Assembly: GCA_963775015.1 (NCBI GenBank) | Contig: CAVZHI010000004.1 | Location: 179,681-243,680 of the forward strand | Length of the DNA: 64,000 nt | Source: JAEMQF01 sp963775015 | Lineage (GTDB): Bacteria > Pseudomonadota > Gammaproteobacteria > Burkholderiales > Burkholderiaceae_C | Direction of reading: 5' to 3' | Shown: positions 27,201-38,276 of the stretch, piece after piece | Layout: the number at the start of each line of letters is the position of its first letter | Position numbering within the stretch: position 1 is the first letter of the stretch | Notes under the pieces: generated by a model | What the model was told of the DNA's origin: nothing | The model's database searches: none | Seen by the model: the letters and a program-made list of their open reading frames with translations, nothing else | Program-made: the position numbers and the translations under genes

Positions 27201-28223
27201 ATGGGAACCGACAGCGAACTGCACTTGAGCGTGAAGGCCTTGGTGCAAGCGGGCAAGGGCATCCTCGCGGCAGACGAAAGCGCGCCGACGATTGCCAAGC
27301 GCTTTGCCGCGATCGGGCTCGAGTCGACCGAAGAAAACCGGCGCGCGTATCGCAGCCTGATTCTGTCGACGCCGGGGTTGGGCGAATTCGTGAGCGGCAT
27401 CATTCTCTTTGAAGAGACGTTGCTGCAGCGCGCCGACGACGCCACGCCGTTGCCGCAACTCGCAGCGCGCCAGGGGATCGTTCCCGGCGTCAAGGTCGAC
27501 GCGGGCAAGATCGCGCTCGCGCTCGCCCCGGGTGACGAGATCACGCAGGGCCTCGATGGCCTGGCGAAGCGCCTCAAGACCTACAAAGAGCAGGGCGCGC
27601 GCTTCGCCAAGTGGCGCGCCGTGTACAACGTTTCCGCCGCGCTGCCGAGCAGGGCGGCGATCCAGGCGAACGCGCACGCCTTGGCGCGCTACGCGGCGAT
27701 CTGCCAGGAGCAGGGCATCGTGCCGATCGTCGAACCCGAAGTTCTGATCGACGGTGACCATTCGCTCGCGCGTTGTGCCGAGGTCACGGAATGCGTGTTG
27801 CACGAGGTGTTCAACGCCTTGTTCGAACAACGTGTCGCGCTCGAATACGTCGTGCTCAAGCCGAGCATGGTGCTGCCGGGGAAGGCCCATGCCACGCCCG
27901 CGACAGCGATGGAGGTTGCCGGCGCCACGCAGACGGTGCTGCGCCGCACCGTCCCGGCGGCGGTGGCGAGCATCAACTTCTTGTCGGGCGGCCAGACGCC
28001 CGAGCAGGCAAGTGCGAATCTCGATGCGCTCAATCGCTGCGGTGTGCAGCCCTGGCCGCTGAGCTTCTCGTACGGCCGGGCGCTGCTGGACCCAGCGTTG
28101 AAGGCTTGGGGTGGCCGCGCCGCGTTGGTTCGCGACGGCCAGGCGGCGCTGCTCAAGCGCGCTCGGCTCAACGCCGCGGCGTGCCAGGGCCGTTATTCGG
28201 CGGCGATGGAAAAGTCCGCTTGA
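27201..28223 (+). CDS. Class I fructose-bisphosphate aldolase
   Basis: A 340-residue class I aldolase. Conserved segments are GKGILAADESAPTIAKRF, VPIVEPEVLIDGDH, the Schiff-base lysine in YVVLKPSMVLPGK, and SINFLSGGQTPEQAS. It cleaves and forms fructose 1,6-bisphosphate without a metal ion. Most proteobacteria use class II for the main pathway, so this copy may serve gluconeogenesis under particular conditions. It is divergent from ppsA across the FNR-like box and starts the run towards acsA and pdhA. Confidence 0.93.
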   Translation: MGTDSELHLSVKALVQAGKGILAADESAPTIAKRFAAIGLESTEENRRAYRSLILSTPGLGEFVSGIILFEETLLQRADDATPLPQLAARQGIVPGVKVDAGKIALALAPGDEITQGLDGLAKRLKTYKEQGARFAKWRAVYNVSAALPSRAAIQANAHALARYAAICQEQGIVPIVEPEVLIDGDHSLARCAEVTECVLHEVFNALFEQRVALEYVVLKPSMVLPGKAHATPATAMEVAGATQTVLRRTVPAAVASINFLSGGQTPEQASANLDALNRCGVQPWPLSFSYGRALLDPALKAWGGRAALVRDGQAALLKRARLNAAACQGRYSAAMEKSA

Positions 28224-28272
28224 ACTCGCGGAAGGGTGCGGCTCACTCCAACGCTGCGCATGAGGCCGGTCC

Positions 28273-30060
<1,788 letters not shown>

Positions 30061-30076
30061 CGGCTGACACTTTGGC

Positions 30077-31067
30077 GTGCCCCGCATCGACGTGACGCGC
30101 CACGAGCGCGGATTCTGCCTCGCGCGCGTGCACGACATGCTGCGCATCCGGCGCATGGAGGAGCGCTGCGCCCAGCTCTACGGTGAAGGCAAGATCCGCG
30201 GTTTCCTGCACCTGGCGATCGGTGAGGAGGCCGTTGCCGCGGGCGTGATGCCTCATCTGGAGGCGGCGGACAACGTCGTCGCCACCTACCGCGAACACGG
30301 CCACGCGCTGCTGCGCGGCGTGAGCATGAATGCCATCATGGCCGAGATGTACGGCAAGAGGCAAGGCTGCTCGCGCGGACGCGGTGGCTCGATGCACCTG
30401 TTCGACCGGGCAACGCGTTTCTACGGCGGCAACGCCATCGTCGGTGGTGGGTTGCCGCTGGCCGTGGGCCTGGCGCTCGCAGACAAGACTCGCACCACGC
30501 AAAGACTGCGTCACCGCCTGCTTCTTCGGCGAGGGCGCAGTTGCCGAGGGCGCTTTCCACGAATCGCTGAACCTCGCGGCGCTGTGGCGCGTGCCTGTGC
30601 TGTTTGTCTGCGAGAACAACTTGTACGCGATGGGCACGGCGCTCTCGCGCAGCGAGGCGCAGATCGACCTGACGAAGAAGGCCGCGAGCTACGGGCTGCC
30701 CACCGCTCACATCAACGGCATGAACGTGCTCGCCGTGTCGGACGCCGCAACGCGCGCGATCGAGTTCGTGCGCTCGCGCCAGTCACCGTTCTTTCTCGAG
30801 CTGCACACCTACCGCTTCCGCGCCCATTCGATGTTCGACGCCGAGCTGTACCGCGACAAGGCCGAGGTCGAGCGCTGGAAGAAGCACGGGCCGATCCACA
30901 CCTTCACCGACGCGTTGAAGGCTGCCGGAATGATGAGCGAGGCGGATTTCGCCGAGCTGAACCGCCAGGCCGAAGCCGAAGTGAACGCCGCCGTGGCATT
31001 CGCCGAAGCCGGCACGTGGGAGCCGGTGGAGCAGCTCACCGCCGACGTGCTCACGCCGGCGGCTTGA
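30077..31067 (+). pseudogene. pdhA: Pyruvate dehydrogenase E1 alpha subunit, frameshifted
   Basis: The first frame holds MLRIRRMEERCAQLYGEGKI, HLAIGEEAVAAGVM and YGKRQGCSRGRGGSMHLF; the second holds the thiamine-diphosphate motif FFGEGAVAEGAFHESLN...ENNLYAMGT. An extra A near 30501 breaks the frame between ALADKTRTTQ and DCVTACF. The start may instead be ATG 30057, overlapping the acsA stop, if one base is missing near 30075. E1 alpha binds ThDP with E1 beta (31758) and decarboxylates pyruvate. A flavodoxin gene lies between the two subunits, and no E2 or E3 is nearby. Confidence 0.85.
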
Positions 31068-31093
31068 CCCGAACTTGAACCAGGAGTGTTTCG

Positions 31094-31687
31094 ATGCAAC
31101 CCATCCTCGTCGCTTACGCCACCACGGAAGGCCAGACGCGCAAGATCGCCGAATTCATCGCCGAGCGCTTGCGAATCCGCGGCCACCGCGTCGACCTGGT
31201 CGACACCGCGACGCCGGCCGCCGAAGCGGTGACGCCGGTGTATCAGGGAGCGATTCTCGGCGGCTCGGTGCACCAGCAAAGACACCCCACGTCGCTGCTG
31301 CACTTCATCAAGCGCAACCATGCGTGGCTCAGCGCGCTGCCCAGCGCGGTCTTTTCCGTGAGCTTGGCTGCGGCACTGGACGACATCGACAGTCGCATCG
31401 AGGTGCAGCGCTCGCTCAATGAGCTGGTCGACGACTGCGAGCTCAAACCTGTTGCGTCGCGCTGCGTGCCCGGTGCCCTCAAGTACACGCAGTACGACTA
31501 CTTCAAGCGCCTCATGATGCGCATCATCGCGCGCCAGCGCGGCCAGAGCACCGACACGTCGACGGACCATGAGTACACGGAGTGGGGCGACGTCGAGGCC
31601 TTCGTCGACGAGTTCCTCGCCACGGCGGGCATTCCGGTCCCGACGCAGGCGGCGCAGTCGGTGGCGTCGGAGTGGTTGCGCTTGTGA
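31094..31687 (+). CDS. Flavodoxin-domain protein, HemG-like protoporphyrinogen oxidase
   Basis: A 197-residue protein with the FMN loop of flavodoxins (VAYATTEGQTRKIAEFIAER) and the aromatic loops GGSVHQQRHPTSLLHF and ALKYTQYDYFKRLMM, as in menaquinone-dependent protoporphyrinogen IX dehydrogenase (HemG). HemG allows haem synthesis without oxygen. CAGGAG precedes ATG 31094. Placement between the E1 subunits could mean an electron acceptor role, but the sequence alone favours HemG. Confidence 0.8.
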   Translation: MQPILVAYATTEGQTRKIAEFIAERLRIRGHRVDLVDTATPAAEAVTPVYQGAILGGSVHQQRHPTSLLHFIKRNHAWLSALPSAVFSVSLAAALDDIDSRIEVQRSLNELVDDCELKPVASRCVPGALKYTQYDYFKRLMMRIIARQRGQSTDTSTDHEYTEWGDVEAFVDEFLATAGIPVPTQAAQSVASEWLRL

Positions 31688-31757
31688 AGCCGATCCGCTT
31701 GCACCCGGCGAATCGCGATCGCGAATCCGGCCACGATCAAGGCGTCTGGAGCGCAAC

Positions 31758-32741
31758 GTGACTCTCACCACTTACCGCGAGGCGCTGCGCGCCGCGCACC
31801 GCGAGGCGCTGCAGCGCGACCCGCGCGTCTTCATCATGGGTGAAGACGTCGGGCGTTACGGCGGCAGTTACGCCGTGACGAAAGGCTTGCTCGAGGAGTT
31901 CGGTGAAGCGCGGATTCGCGACACGCCATTGTCCGAGCTGGGATTCGTCGGCGCGGGAATCGGCGCTGCACTCGGGGGCATGCGGCCGATCGTCGAGATC
32001 ATGACGGTGAACTTCAGCCTGCTCGCCCTGGACGCGATCGTCAACACCGCGGCGGCGCTGCGCCACATGTCGGGCGGCCAGTTCTCGGTGCCGGTCGTGA
32101 TCCGCATGGCCACCGGCGCGGGCCGGCAACTCGCCGCGCAGCACTCGCACAGCCTCGAAGTCTGGTACGCGCATGTGCCGGGGTTGAAAGTGCTCGCGCC
32201 GGCAACGCTGGAAGACGCACGCGGCATGCTCTGGCTCGCGCTGCAAGACCCGGACCCGGTGATCATTTTCGAACACGCGCAGCTCTACAACCTGGAAGGC
32301 GAGCTCGCCGATCCAAGCCCGCGTGTGGACATGGAACACGCTGCAGTGCGCCGCGAGGGCAAGGCGCTGAGCATCGTCACCTACGGCGGCAGCGTGCCGC
32401 GCGTGCTGGCGGCGGCGCAAATCCTCGAGGGTCTTGGCATCAGCGCCGAAGTGATCGACCTGCGTGTGCTGCGCCCGCTCGACATGGCGACCGTTCTTGC
32501 GTCGGTGCGCAAGACGCGGCGTGTGCTCGTCGTCGACGAAGGTTGGCGCACGTGCAGCCTGGCGGCGGAAATCCTGGCGCGCGTCGGCGAAGAGGCGTTC
32601 TTTGATCTCGACGCGCCGCTCGCGCGAATCTGCAGCGAAGAGGTGCCGATTCCGTATGCCAAGCACCTGGAAGACGCCGCGCTGCCGCTGGCGCCGAAAG
32701 TCGTCGCTGCGGCACGAGCCTTGCTGGCCCGGAAGGCCTGA
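31758..32741 (+). CDS. pdhB: Pyruvate dehydrogenase E1 beta subunit
   Basis: A 327-residue transketolase-like beta subunit: MGEDVGRYGGSYAVTKGL, DTPLSELGFVGAGIGAALGG and QHSHSLEVWYAHVPGLKV are typical. Start GTG 31758 follows GGAG by seven bases; the ORF upstream of it is not family-like. It pairs with the E1 alpha subunit to decarboxylate pyruvate. Its stop overlaps the start of the DHH gene (TGATG). Relatives act on acetoin or branched 2-oxoacids, so pyruvate is the probable but not certain substrate. Confidence 0.9.
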   Translation: MTLTTYREALRAAHREALQRDPRVFIMGEDVGRYGGSYAVTKGLLEEFGEARIRDTPLSELGFVGAGIGAALGGMRPIVEIMTVNFSLLALDAIVNTAAALRHMSGGQFSVPVVIRMATGAGRQLAAQHSHSLEVWYAHVPGLKVLAPATLEDARGMLWLALQDPDPVIIFEHAQLYNLEGELADPSPRVDMEHAAVRREGKALSIVTYGGSVPRVLAAAQILEGLGISAEVIDLRVLRPLDMATVLASVRKTRRVLVVDEGWRTCSLAAEILARVGEEAFFDLDAPLARICSEEVPIPYAKHLEDAALPLAPKVVAAARALLARKA

Positions 32742-33712
32742 TGCGCACCATCGATGTCTGCAACGGCGACGCCGACGGCCTGTGCGCCGTGCTGCAGTGG
32801 CGCCTGCACGAACCTGCGCCGGCGACCCTGGTCACGGGGCTGAAGCGCGACATCGCCTTGCTCGACCGCGTGCAGGCGCAGCCGGGCGATGAACTGCTCG
32901 TCTGCGACATCTCGATGCAGCGCAACCGCGGCGCCCTGTTGCGCCTGCTGGGGCAGGGCGCGCGGGTGCGCTACTTCGACCACCATGCGGTGTCCGACGC
33001 ACCGATGCATCCGAATCTGCAAGCCCACATTGAGGGCGGCCCTATGGTCTGCACCAGTCTCCTGATGGACCGCCACCTTGGTGGTGTGTTTCGACATTGG
33101 GCGCTGGTGGGGGCTTACGGCGACAACCTGAGCGAAGTGGCCGATGCGCTGGGCCAAGCCAGCGGCGTGACGGCGCATGACCGGCACGCGCTGCGCGGCC
33201 TCGGCGAGGCGATCAACTACAACGCCTACGGCGAAGACGAACAAGACGTGCACATCGCGCCGGCCGCCCTCTACCGAATCATGGCGCGCTACGTCGACCC
33301 TCGCGACATGATCGTGAACGAACCGGTCGTGCAGCAACTCGACGCCTTGCGTCGTGCCGACCTCGAAACCGGCGCGAACCTGGCGCCGCACTGGGAAAAC
33401 GAGCGCGCCTGCGTCGTCGTGCTGCCCGACGCTCCGTGGAGCCGGCGCGTGATCGGCGACCTGGCGAACCGCTTCGCAGTCGCGCACCCCACGCGCGCGC
33501 ACGCCGTGCTCAGGCCGGTGCGCGACGGCAGCTTCGTCGTCAGCGTGCGCGCGCCGCTGCACGCCGCAGGGGGTGCGAATGAACTGTGCAGCCGCTTCGG
33601 CGGCGCGGGCCGCGCGCAAGCCGCAGGGATCGACAGACTCCCGGCAGCAGAACTGGAGCGGTTCATCGGCGAGTTCTCCTCATTTCCGTTCCGCCCCGCA
33701 GCGAGAGCATGA
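32741..33712 (+). CDS. DHH-family phosphoesterase
   Basis: A 323-residue protein with the DHH catalytic signatures NGDADGLCAVLQW, LLVCDISMQRN, YFDHHAVSD and ALVGAYGDN, all metal-binding motifs of the family. Relatives split short nucleotides, cyclic dinucleotide products or act as exonucleases. It lacks extra helicase or membrane domains. It overlaps both neighbours, so it is translated with pdhB and the PRPP synthetase-like gene, which suggests a nucleotide-salvage role. Confidence 0.85.
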   Translation: MRTIDVCNGDADGLCAVLQWRLHEPAPATLVTGLKRDIALLDRVQAQPGDELLVCDISMQRNRGALLRLLGQGARVRYFDHHAVSDAPMHPNLQAHIEGGPMVCTSLLMDRHLGGVFRHWALVGAYGDNLSEVADALGQASGVTAHDRHALRGLGEAINYNAYGEDEQDVHIAPAALYRIMARYVDPRDMIVNEPVVQQLDALRRADLETGANLAPHWENERACVVVLPDAPWSRRVIGDLANRFAVAHPTRAHAVLRPVRDGSFVVSVRAPLHAAGGANELCSRFGGAGRAQAAGIDRLPAAELERFIGEFSSFPFRPAARA

Positions 33713-34683
33713 CCCTGTTGTTGTTCAGTCTCGACCCAGACTCCACTTTCGCCCCCGCGCTCGCAGCGGCGTTGGACGAACCCCTGAGCCCGTTTGAAGA
33801 CCGCAGCTTCGAAGACGGCGAGCACAAGCTGCGCCCCAAGGTCGACCCGCGCGGTGCCGACGTCTACGTGATTCTCAGCCTGTACGGCGGCCCATCGGGA
33901 AGCCAACAGAGCCCGCACGACAAGCTGTTCAGCCTGCTGATGTTCAGCGCCACGCTGCGCGAGCATGGCGCCGCACGTGTCACTGCCGTCGTGCCGTATC
34001 TGGCGTATGCACGCAAGGACCGCCAGACCAAACCGTTCGACCCGGTCACGTTGCGCTACGTGGCGCAGCTCTTCGAGGCCGTGGGCGTGACGCAGATCAT
34101 CGCGCTCGAAGCGCACAACGTGGCGGCGTTCCAGAACGCCTTCCGCTGCACGACGCTTCACCTCGAGGCGCGTCGTGCGTTCGATCCCGTGATTGCCGAC
34201 CTGGTGGGTGATGGCCAGCTGGCTGTGGCGTCACCCGACCCGGGCGGCGTGAAGCGCGCGCAGCTGTGGCGCGAGTCGCTCATCGAGCGGCTGTCGGTCC
34301 CGGTCGGATTTGCATTCGTCGACAAGCGCCGCAGCGCGGGATTGGTCAGCAGCGACAACCTGGTTGCGGGCGACGTGCACGGCATGACGGTGCTGCTGCT
34401 CGACGACTTGATCGCCAGCGGGGAGACGATGAAGCGCGCCTCCCAGGCGCTGCGCCACGCCGGCGCGCGCGACGTGATCGGCTGCGCGGCGCACGGCCTG
34501 TTCATCGAGCCCGCTGCAGACGTGCTCGCCGACGCGTCGATTTCGAAGATTCTCATCACCGACAGCGTTCCGCCGTTTCGCCTGCCCGTTGCCGGGCCGG
34601 TGAGCCGCAAGCTGCGTGTCGTCTCGGCCGTGCCTTTGTTCGCGCGCGCGGTCAGGGAGTGCCGGGATTCGTGGCGGCGGTGA
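33709..34683 (+). CDS. Ribose-phosphate pyrophosphokinase (PRPP synthetase) family protein
   Basis: A 324-residue protein of the Prs family: SFEDGEHKLRP near the start, YLAYARKDRQT for ATP binding, and the PRPP loop VLLLDDLIASGETM. The loop has ASGET where the housekeeping enzyme has DTGGT, and the N-terminus is unusual, so this is probably a second, specialised copy. ATG 33709 overlaps the DHH stop as ATGA. It ends the operon that starts at fba. Confidence 0.85.
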   Translation: MTLLLFSLDPDSTFAPALAAALDEPLSPFEDRSFEDGEHKLRPKVDPRGADVYVILSLYGGPSGSQQSPHDKLFSLLMFSATLREHGAARVTAVVPYLAYARKDRQTKPFDPVTLRYVAQLFEAVGVTQIIALEAHNVAAFQNAFRCTTLHLEARRAFDPVIADLVGDGQLAVASPDPGGVKRAQLWRESLIERLSVPVGFAFVDKRRSAGLVSSDNLVAGDVHGMTVLLLDDLIASGETMKRASQALRHAGARDVIGCAAHGLFIEPAADVLADASISKILITDSVPPFRLPVAGPVSRKLRVVSAVPLFARAVRECRDSWRR

Positions 34684-34804
34684 TCCGCCACCGAGGTCGT
34701 GCGGCGAACCCCGTCGATGATGCTGCCCGCGAAGCGTGCGAGCCGGGCGGGGCGCCGCCTCTGAGGCGTCCGGCCGATAATGCTTCGCCCGAATCGAGTA
34801 TCGA

Positions 34805-35791
34805 ATGACGTCGCGCCGAATCCTGCTGCTCGCCGCGGGGGCATGGTCAACCCCGACGATTCCGCTCGGGTTCGCGCAGGCGAGCGCAGCCAAACGCCGC
34901 GTTGCGTATCTCGTGCCCAGCACCCCCGCAGCGCACGACCACCTGGCATCGGTTTTCAGGTCCGGGCTGCGCGAGCTGGGCTGGATCGAAGGCGACACAT
35001 TGATTTTGGACATCCGCTACGCCGAGAACAATCCGGCGCGCGTGCTGGCCTTGACGGCCGAGCTGCTCGCCCTCAAGCCCGACGTATTCGTCTCGACCAC
35101 GGACCGCGAGGCGCGCGCTGCGGTGGCAGCGACCCAGTCCATCCCCATCGTCTTCGCGGTCGGGGTCGACCCAGTGGGGCTCGGGCTCGTGAAGTCGCTG
35201 GGCCGACCCGGCGCCAACGTCACCGGCCTGTCGGCCCTGCTCAACGAGCTCAACCCGAAGCGTCTTTCGCTGTTGAAGGAGGCCGTCCCGCGACTGAGGA
35301 TGGCTGGCGTGCTGTTTCGCGAGGGCGAACCGAGCAATGCGACCGCACTCGCCGATCTCGAGAGTGCGGCGCGGCAACTCGGCGTCACGCTCCTGAGGAC
35401 CGGCGTCGCCGTCGCCGGCGATCTGGACCCCGCGGTCCAGACCCTTGCAAGACGCGGCGCCGGCGCGCTGCTGAATGTGGCTCACAGCCTGTTTTTCCAG
35501 AATCGCCAGCGCCTGGCCGATCTCGCCCTGCGGCACCGGCTGGCGTTGGCGGTCAACGCCACCGAGATGGCCGATGCCGGCGCGCTGCTGTCATACGGGG
35601 CCGACCTGAAGGAAAACTTCAAACGCCTCGCCTCGCTCGTCGATCGAATCCTCAAGGGTGCCAAGCCGGCGGACATCCCGGTCGAGCAGGCCAACGTGTA
35701 CGAGTTCGTCGTCAACCTGCGCACGGCTCGCGCACTCGGTCTCAAGTTGCCGCGCATGATCATGCTGCAGGCGACGCGAGTGATTGAATGA
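34805..35791 (+). CDS. ABC transporter substrate-binding protein, COG2984 type
   Basis: A 328-residue protein with a signal sequence (MTSRRILLLAAGAWSTPTIP) and the periplasmic binding fold of the COG2984 family: VFRSGLRELGWIEGDTL, SLGRPGANVTGLSAL and VVNLRTARALGLKLP. The family is usually encoded next to a permease and ATPase, which are absent here, so this is an orphan binding protein. A second member lies at 38820. The ligand is unknown. Confidence 0.88.
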   Translation: MTSRRILLLAAGAWSTPTIPLGFAQASAAKRRVAYLVPSTPAAHDHLASVFRSGLRELGWIEGDTLILDIRYAENNPARVLALTAELLALKPDVFVSTTDREARAAVAATQSIPIVFAVGVDPVGLGLVKSLGRPGANVTGLSALLNELNPKRLSLLKEAVPRLRMAGVLFREGEPSNATALADLESAARQLGVTLLRTGVAVAGDLDPAVQTLARRGAGALLNVAHSLFFQNRQRLADLALRHRLALAVNATEMADAGALLSYGADLKENFKRLASLVDRILKGAKPADIPVEQANVYEFVVNLRTARALGLKLPRMIMLQATRVIE

Positions 35792-35919
35792 CGACCACGC
35801 GGCGGCGCCCATGGATGGACCGCCTCGCGTTCGACGCTGGGTCTGCGGCTGCGGATCGATGGGCATGTCGGGTTGAATCATGACGGGCAACCGTCTTGGG
35901 GCGGCCCGGCGATGTTTGC

Positions 35920-36306
35920 TCAGCCGACGTCTTCATGCAGACACAGGATGTTGCCTTCAGGGTCATTGAACCAAGCCGCCTTTTCGGAGCCGAGCACGCA
36001 GACATGTTCGACCGTCTTCAGACCCGGCAGGTCGTAGTCGGCGAATTGCACGCCGCGTTGCTCCAGCTCGCGCACCGCGGCGGTGATGTCGGCGACGCGA
36101 AAGCTCAGCACGGTGTGCTCGGCCTTCGTGCCCTCGGGCTTGGGGAAAAGCGCCACTTCAGTGCCGGCGCAGCGGTAGACGAACTTGCCGTCGGGTTTGG
36201 CGCCGAGCGGCTCGAGTTCGAGGCAATCCTCATAGAAGCGGCGCGCGCGCGCCAGATCCTTCACCGGCAGCATGCAGGTGACATGTGCGCCGGCCAGGCC
36301 GCTCAC
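35920..36306 (-). CDS. VOC-family (glyoxalase-like) protein
   Basis: A 128-residue single VOC domain: AHVTCMLPVKDLARARRFYE, a central VLSFRVADITAAVREL, and the terminal metal-ligand strand AAWFNDPEGNILCLHED. Start GTG 36306 overlaps the stop of the upstream gene as GTGA. Members are glyoxalases, dioxygenases or resistance proteins; the function cannot be set from the sequence. Confidence 0.8.
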   Translation of the reverse strand: MSGLAGAHVTCMLPVKDLARARRFYEDCLELEPLGAKPDGKFVYRCAGTEVALFPKPEGTKAEHTVLSFRVADITAAVRELEQRGVQFADYDLPGLKTVEHVCVLGSEKAAWFNDPEGNILCLHEDVG

Positions 36307-36710
36307 TTCGCCGCTCCCGCGACGACCCAGTTCTCGATCGGCGCCTTGCCGCTGCGCAGCATGATCGCGGTGGCGTCGAGCTTGTCGCCGCGCACGACGC
36401 CCTTCCAGCGCAGCTTGCCGTACTTGGGGCTCTCGGTTTCGGTTTCGAACCACACATCGTCGCCCTGTGTGCTCGTCGTGTACGGCGCGTCCGAGTAGCC
36501 GTAGCGGTCGCACGCGCTCGAGCGGAAGCGCCCGCCCTGGAAGCTCAGGGTGTCGGCCTCGCCCGAAGTCTTGCCGCGCTCGAGGAACACGCCCTTGAAG
36601 CGGCGGCCGTCGAGCGATGCAGCGTCGGCGAACGCCGGGATGGAACATGCACCGAGCGCAGCGAGGAGCGCACCGCGGCGAGACAGGCGGAATGGCATCG
36701 GCTTCATCAA
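36303..36710 (-). CDS. Secreted protein of unknown function with twin-arginine leader
   Basis: A 135-residue protein. The leader MPFRLSRRGALLAALGACSI has two arginines before a hydrophobic stretch and could be a Tat signal. The mature part has SLDGRRFKGVFLERG and repeated beta-strand patterns with one cysteine (FRSSACDRYGY). It is coupled to the downstream VOC gene by a GTGA overlap. No family is recognised. Confidence 0.65.
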   Translation of the reverse strand: MMKPMPFRLSRRGALLAALGACSIPAFADAASLDGRRFKGVFLERGKTSGEADTLSFQGGRFRSSACDRYGYSDAPYTTSTQGDDVWFETETESPKYGKLRWKGVVRGDKLDATAIMLRSGKAPIENWVVAGAAK

Positions 36711-36809
36711 TGACCTCCGGTTGAATGGGTGGCGCAGGTATAGCCGCGAGCCGCGCCTGCGACCATGCGCAGGATTGCGTACGCCCGGCGCGGCAGCTCG
36801 GCGCGACGA

Positions 36810-37472
36810 TCAGGGCCGGCGCGGCGCCTTCGCCGGCGGCGCCGATCGACTCACGCTCGCCCGCGCGGGCGCTGTCTTGCGCGGCCGCGCGGCGCGCGCC
36901 GGCGCCGGCAGCCGCAGATCCGCGAGCAGCCGATCGGCGGCAATGCTGAAGCGCTTCGGGTCGGCGTACGAGCGCGCCAGCATCAGGGCGCCTTCGAGTG
37001 CGCCAAGCAGCATGCCGGCCACTTCGCGCGCTTCACCTTCGAAGTGCAGCGTCCCGGCGGCCCGGCCGGCTTCGAGTACGGCGGCGAGCCAGCGCTCGTT
37101 GACGTCGAAGTAATGCTGCAGCACCTCGCGCATCGGTTCGGGCAGGGTGCCGTGCTCGGCGGCGAGCATGCCGCACAGGCACATGCGTTGCTCGCCGAGC
37201 GCGGCGGCGTAGATGCCTGCATAGCGGCGCAGCTTGTCGAACTCGTCCGCGGCGTGGCGGTCGATCGCGTCGAACGCGTCGACGAACGTGCTCTCGTAGC
37301 GCTCGATCAGGCGCCGGCCGAGTTCGGCCTTGCTCGGAAAGTGGTAGTGCAGGCTGGCCTTGCTCACCTTCAGCTCGGCGGCGATGTCGGCATAGCTGAA
37401 GCCGTTGAAGCCGCGTGTCTGCACCAGGCGCGCCGCGTTGTCGAGGATGCGCTGCGCAGCAGCGATCTGCAG
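36810..37472 (-). CDS. TetR-family regulator, 5' end uncertain
   Basis: The N-terminal helix-turn-helix is clear: QRILDNAARLVQTRGFNGFS, then ADIAAELKVSKASLHYHFPS. The C-terminal part (LLGALEGALMLARSYADP) is the ligand domain, followed by a basic tail. The expected start lies at about 37466-37480, but no ATG, GTG or TTG occurs there in frame; only CTG 37472. The divergent LuxR gene begins at the same place, so the two genes abut with no intergenic DNA. A deletion or assembly join at this point is suspected. Confidence 0.7.
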   Translation of the reverse strand: MQIAAAQRILDNAARLVQTRGFNGFSYADIAAELKVSKASLHYHFPSKAELGRRLIERYESTFVDAFDAIDRHAADEFDKLRRYAGIYAAALGEQRMCLCGMLAAEHGTLPEPMREVLQHYFDVNERWLAAVLEAGRAAGTLHFEGEAREVAGMLLGALEGALMLARSYADPKRFSIAADRLLADLRLPAPARAARPRKTAPARASVSRSAPPAKAPRRP

Positions 37473-38276
37473 GCAGCGCTCGACTTCGTCAGCGACCTGG
37501 CCGACGCGATCGACGACGCCGAAGCATTCGCGCGCTGCGGCGTCGAGCAGCTGCCGCGGCTCGCGGCGTCCGAGCTGACGACCTTGTCGCTGTGCGACCT
37601 GTGCGGCCACCGCCGCCACGTCGTCGGCTTTCCAGCGGGCGCGATCGGCACCGAGGCACGCGCGAGCTTCGACCGGCATTTCGACGCGCATCCGCTGGTT
37701 CGCTACCACGCCGTCGACGGCGGTCAGTTCGTGCACCGCATCAGCGACTCGGTGGCGTTTTCCACATTCCGTGAGTCCGCGCTGTATGACGAGTACTACC
37801 GGCCGGTCGGCATCGACCACGCCGTGGCACTGCCGGTGCACGTGGGAGAGGGTTGGCTCGTCAGCTTCGTGCTGAATCGCACCCGCAATGACTTCAACGA
37901 TCGTGAGGTGGCGTTGCTCGATCGGGTACGCCCGGCGGTCACCCGTCTGTTTCGCCGCAGCGCAATGCTCGAACGAACGCGTCGGGCGTGGCGCCGCGAT
38001 GCGGGCGCGGTGGCAGCGCTGTCGCGGGCGCCGTGGCTGCCGCTCACCGCGCGCGAACTCGACGTGCTGCGCTGGGTCGCTGCGGGCAAGACCGACCGCG
38101 ACATCGCCGAGATCCTCGTCGTCAGCCCTCGTACCGTGCACAAGCACCTCGAGCATGTTTACGCCAAGCTCGGCGTCGAAACGCGCACCGCTGCGGTGAT
38201 GCGTGCGCTGGCGCTCGGCCTGGCGCCGGGATCTATTTCTCCATCACCACGTTCCACGGTCCATTCGCCTGGATGA
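37452..38276 (+). CDS. LuxR-family transcriptional regulator, 5' end uncertain
   Basis: About 274 residues. The N-terminal part resembles a GAF-like sensor (SLCDLCGHRRHVVGFPAG, YDEYYRPVGIDHAVALPV). The C-terminal HTH is typical: PLTARELDVLRWVAAGKTDR, then VSPRTVHKHLEHVYAKLGV. The codon at 37452 is CTG and no ordinary start codon is in frame near the family's usual beginning, as for the divergent TetR gene. The 3' end overlaps the convergent cupin gene by 44 bases. Confidence 0.75.
   Translation: MRSSDLQAALDFVSDLADAIDDAEAFARCGVEQLPRLAASELTTLSLCDLCGHRRHVVGFPAGAIGTEARASFDRHFDAHPLVRYHAVDGGQFVHRISDSVAFSTFRESALYDEYYRPVGIDHAVALPVHVGEGWLVSFVLNRTRNDFNDREVALLDRVRPAVTRLFRRSAMLERTRRAWRRDAGAVAALSRAPWLPLTARELDVLRWVAAGKTDRDIAEILVVSPRTVHKHLEHVYAKLGVETRTAAVMRALALGLAPGSISPSPRSTVHSPG

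Noticed and set aside
25381..27228. 615-residue plus-strand ORF opposite ppsA
   Set aside because: Antisense shadow of the strongly conserved PEP synthase gene.
36765..37451. N-terminal extension of the LuxR ORF
   Set aside because: This part is antisense to the TetR gene; only the region from about 37452 is family-like.
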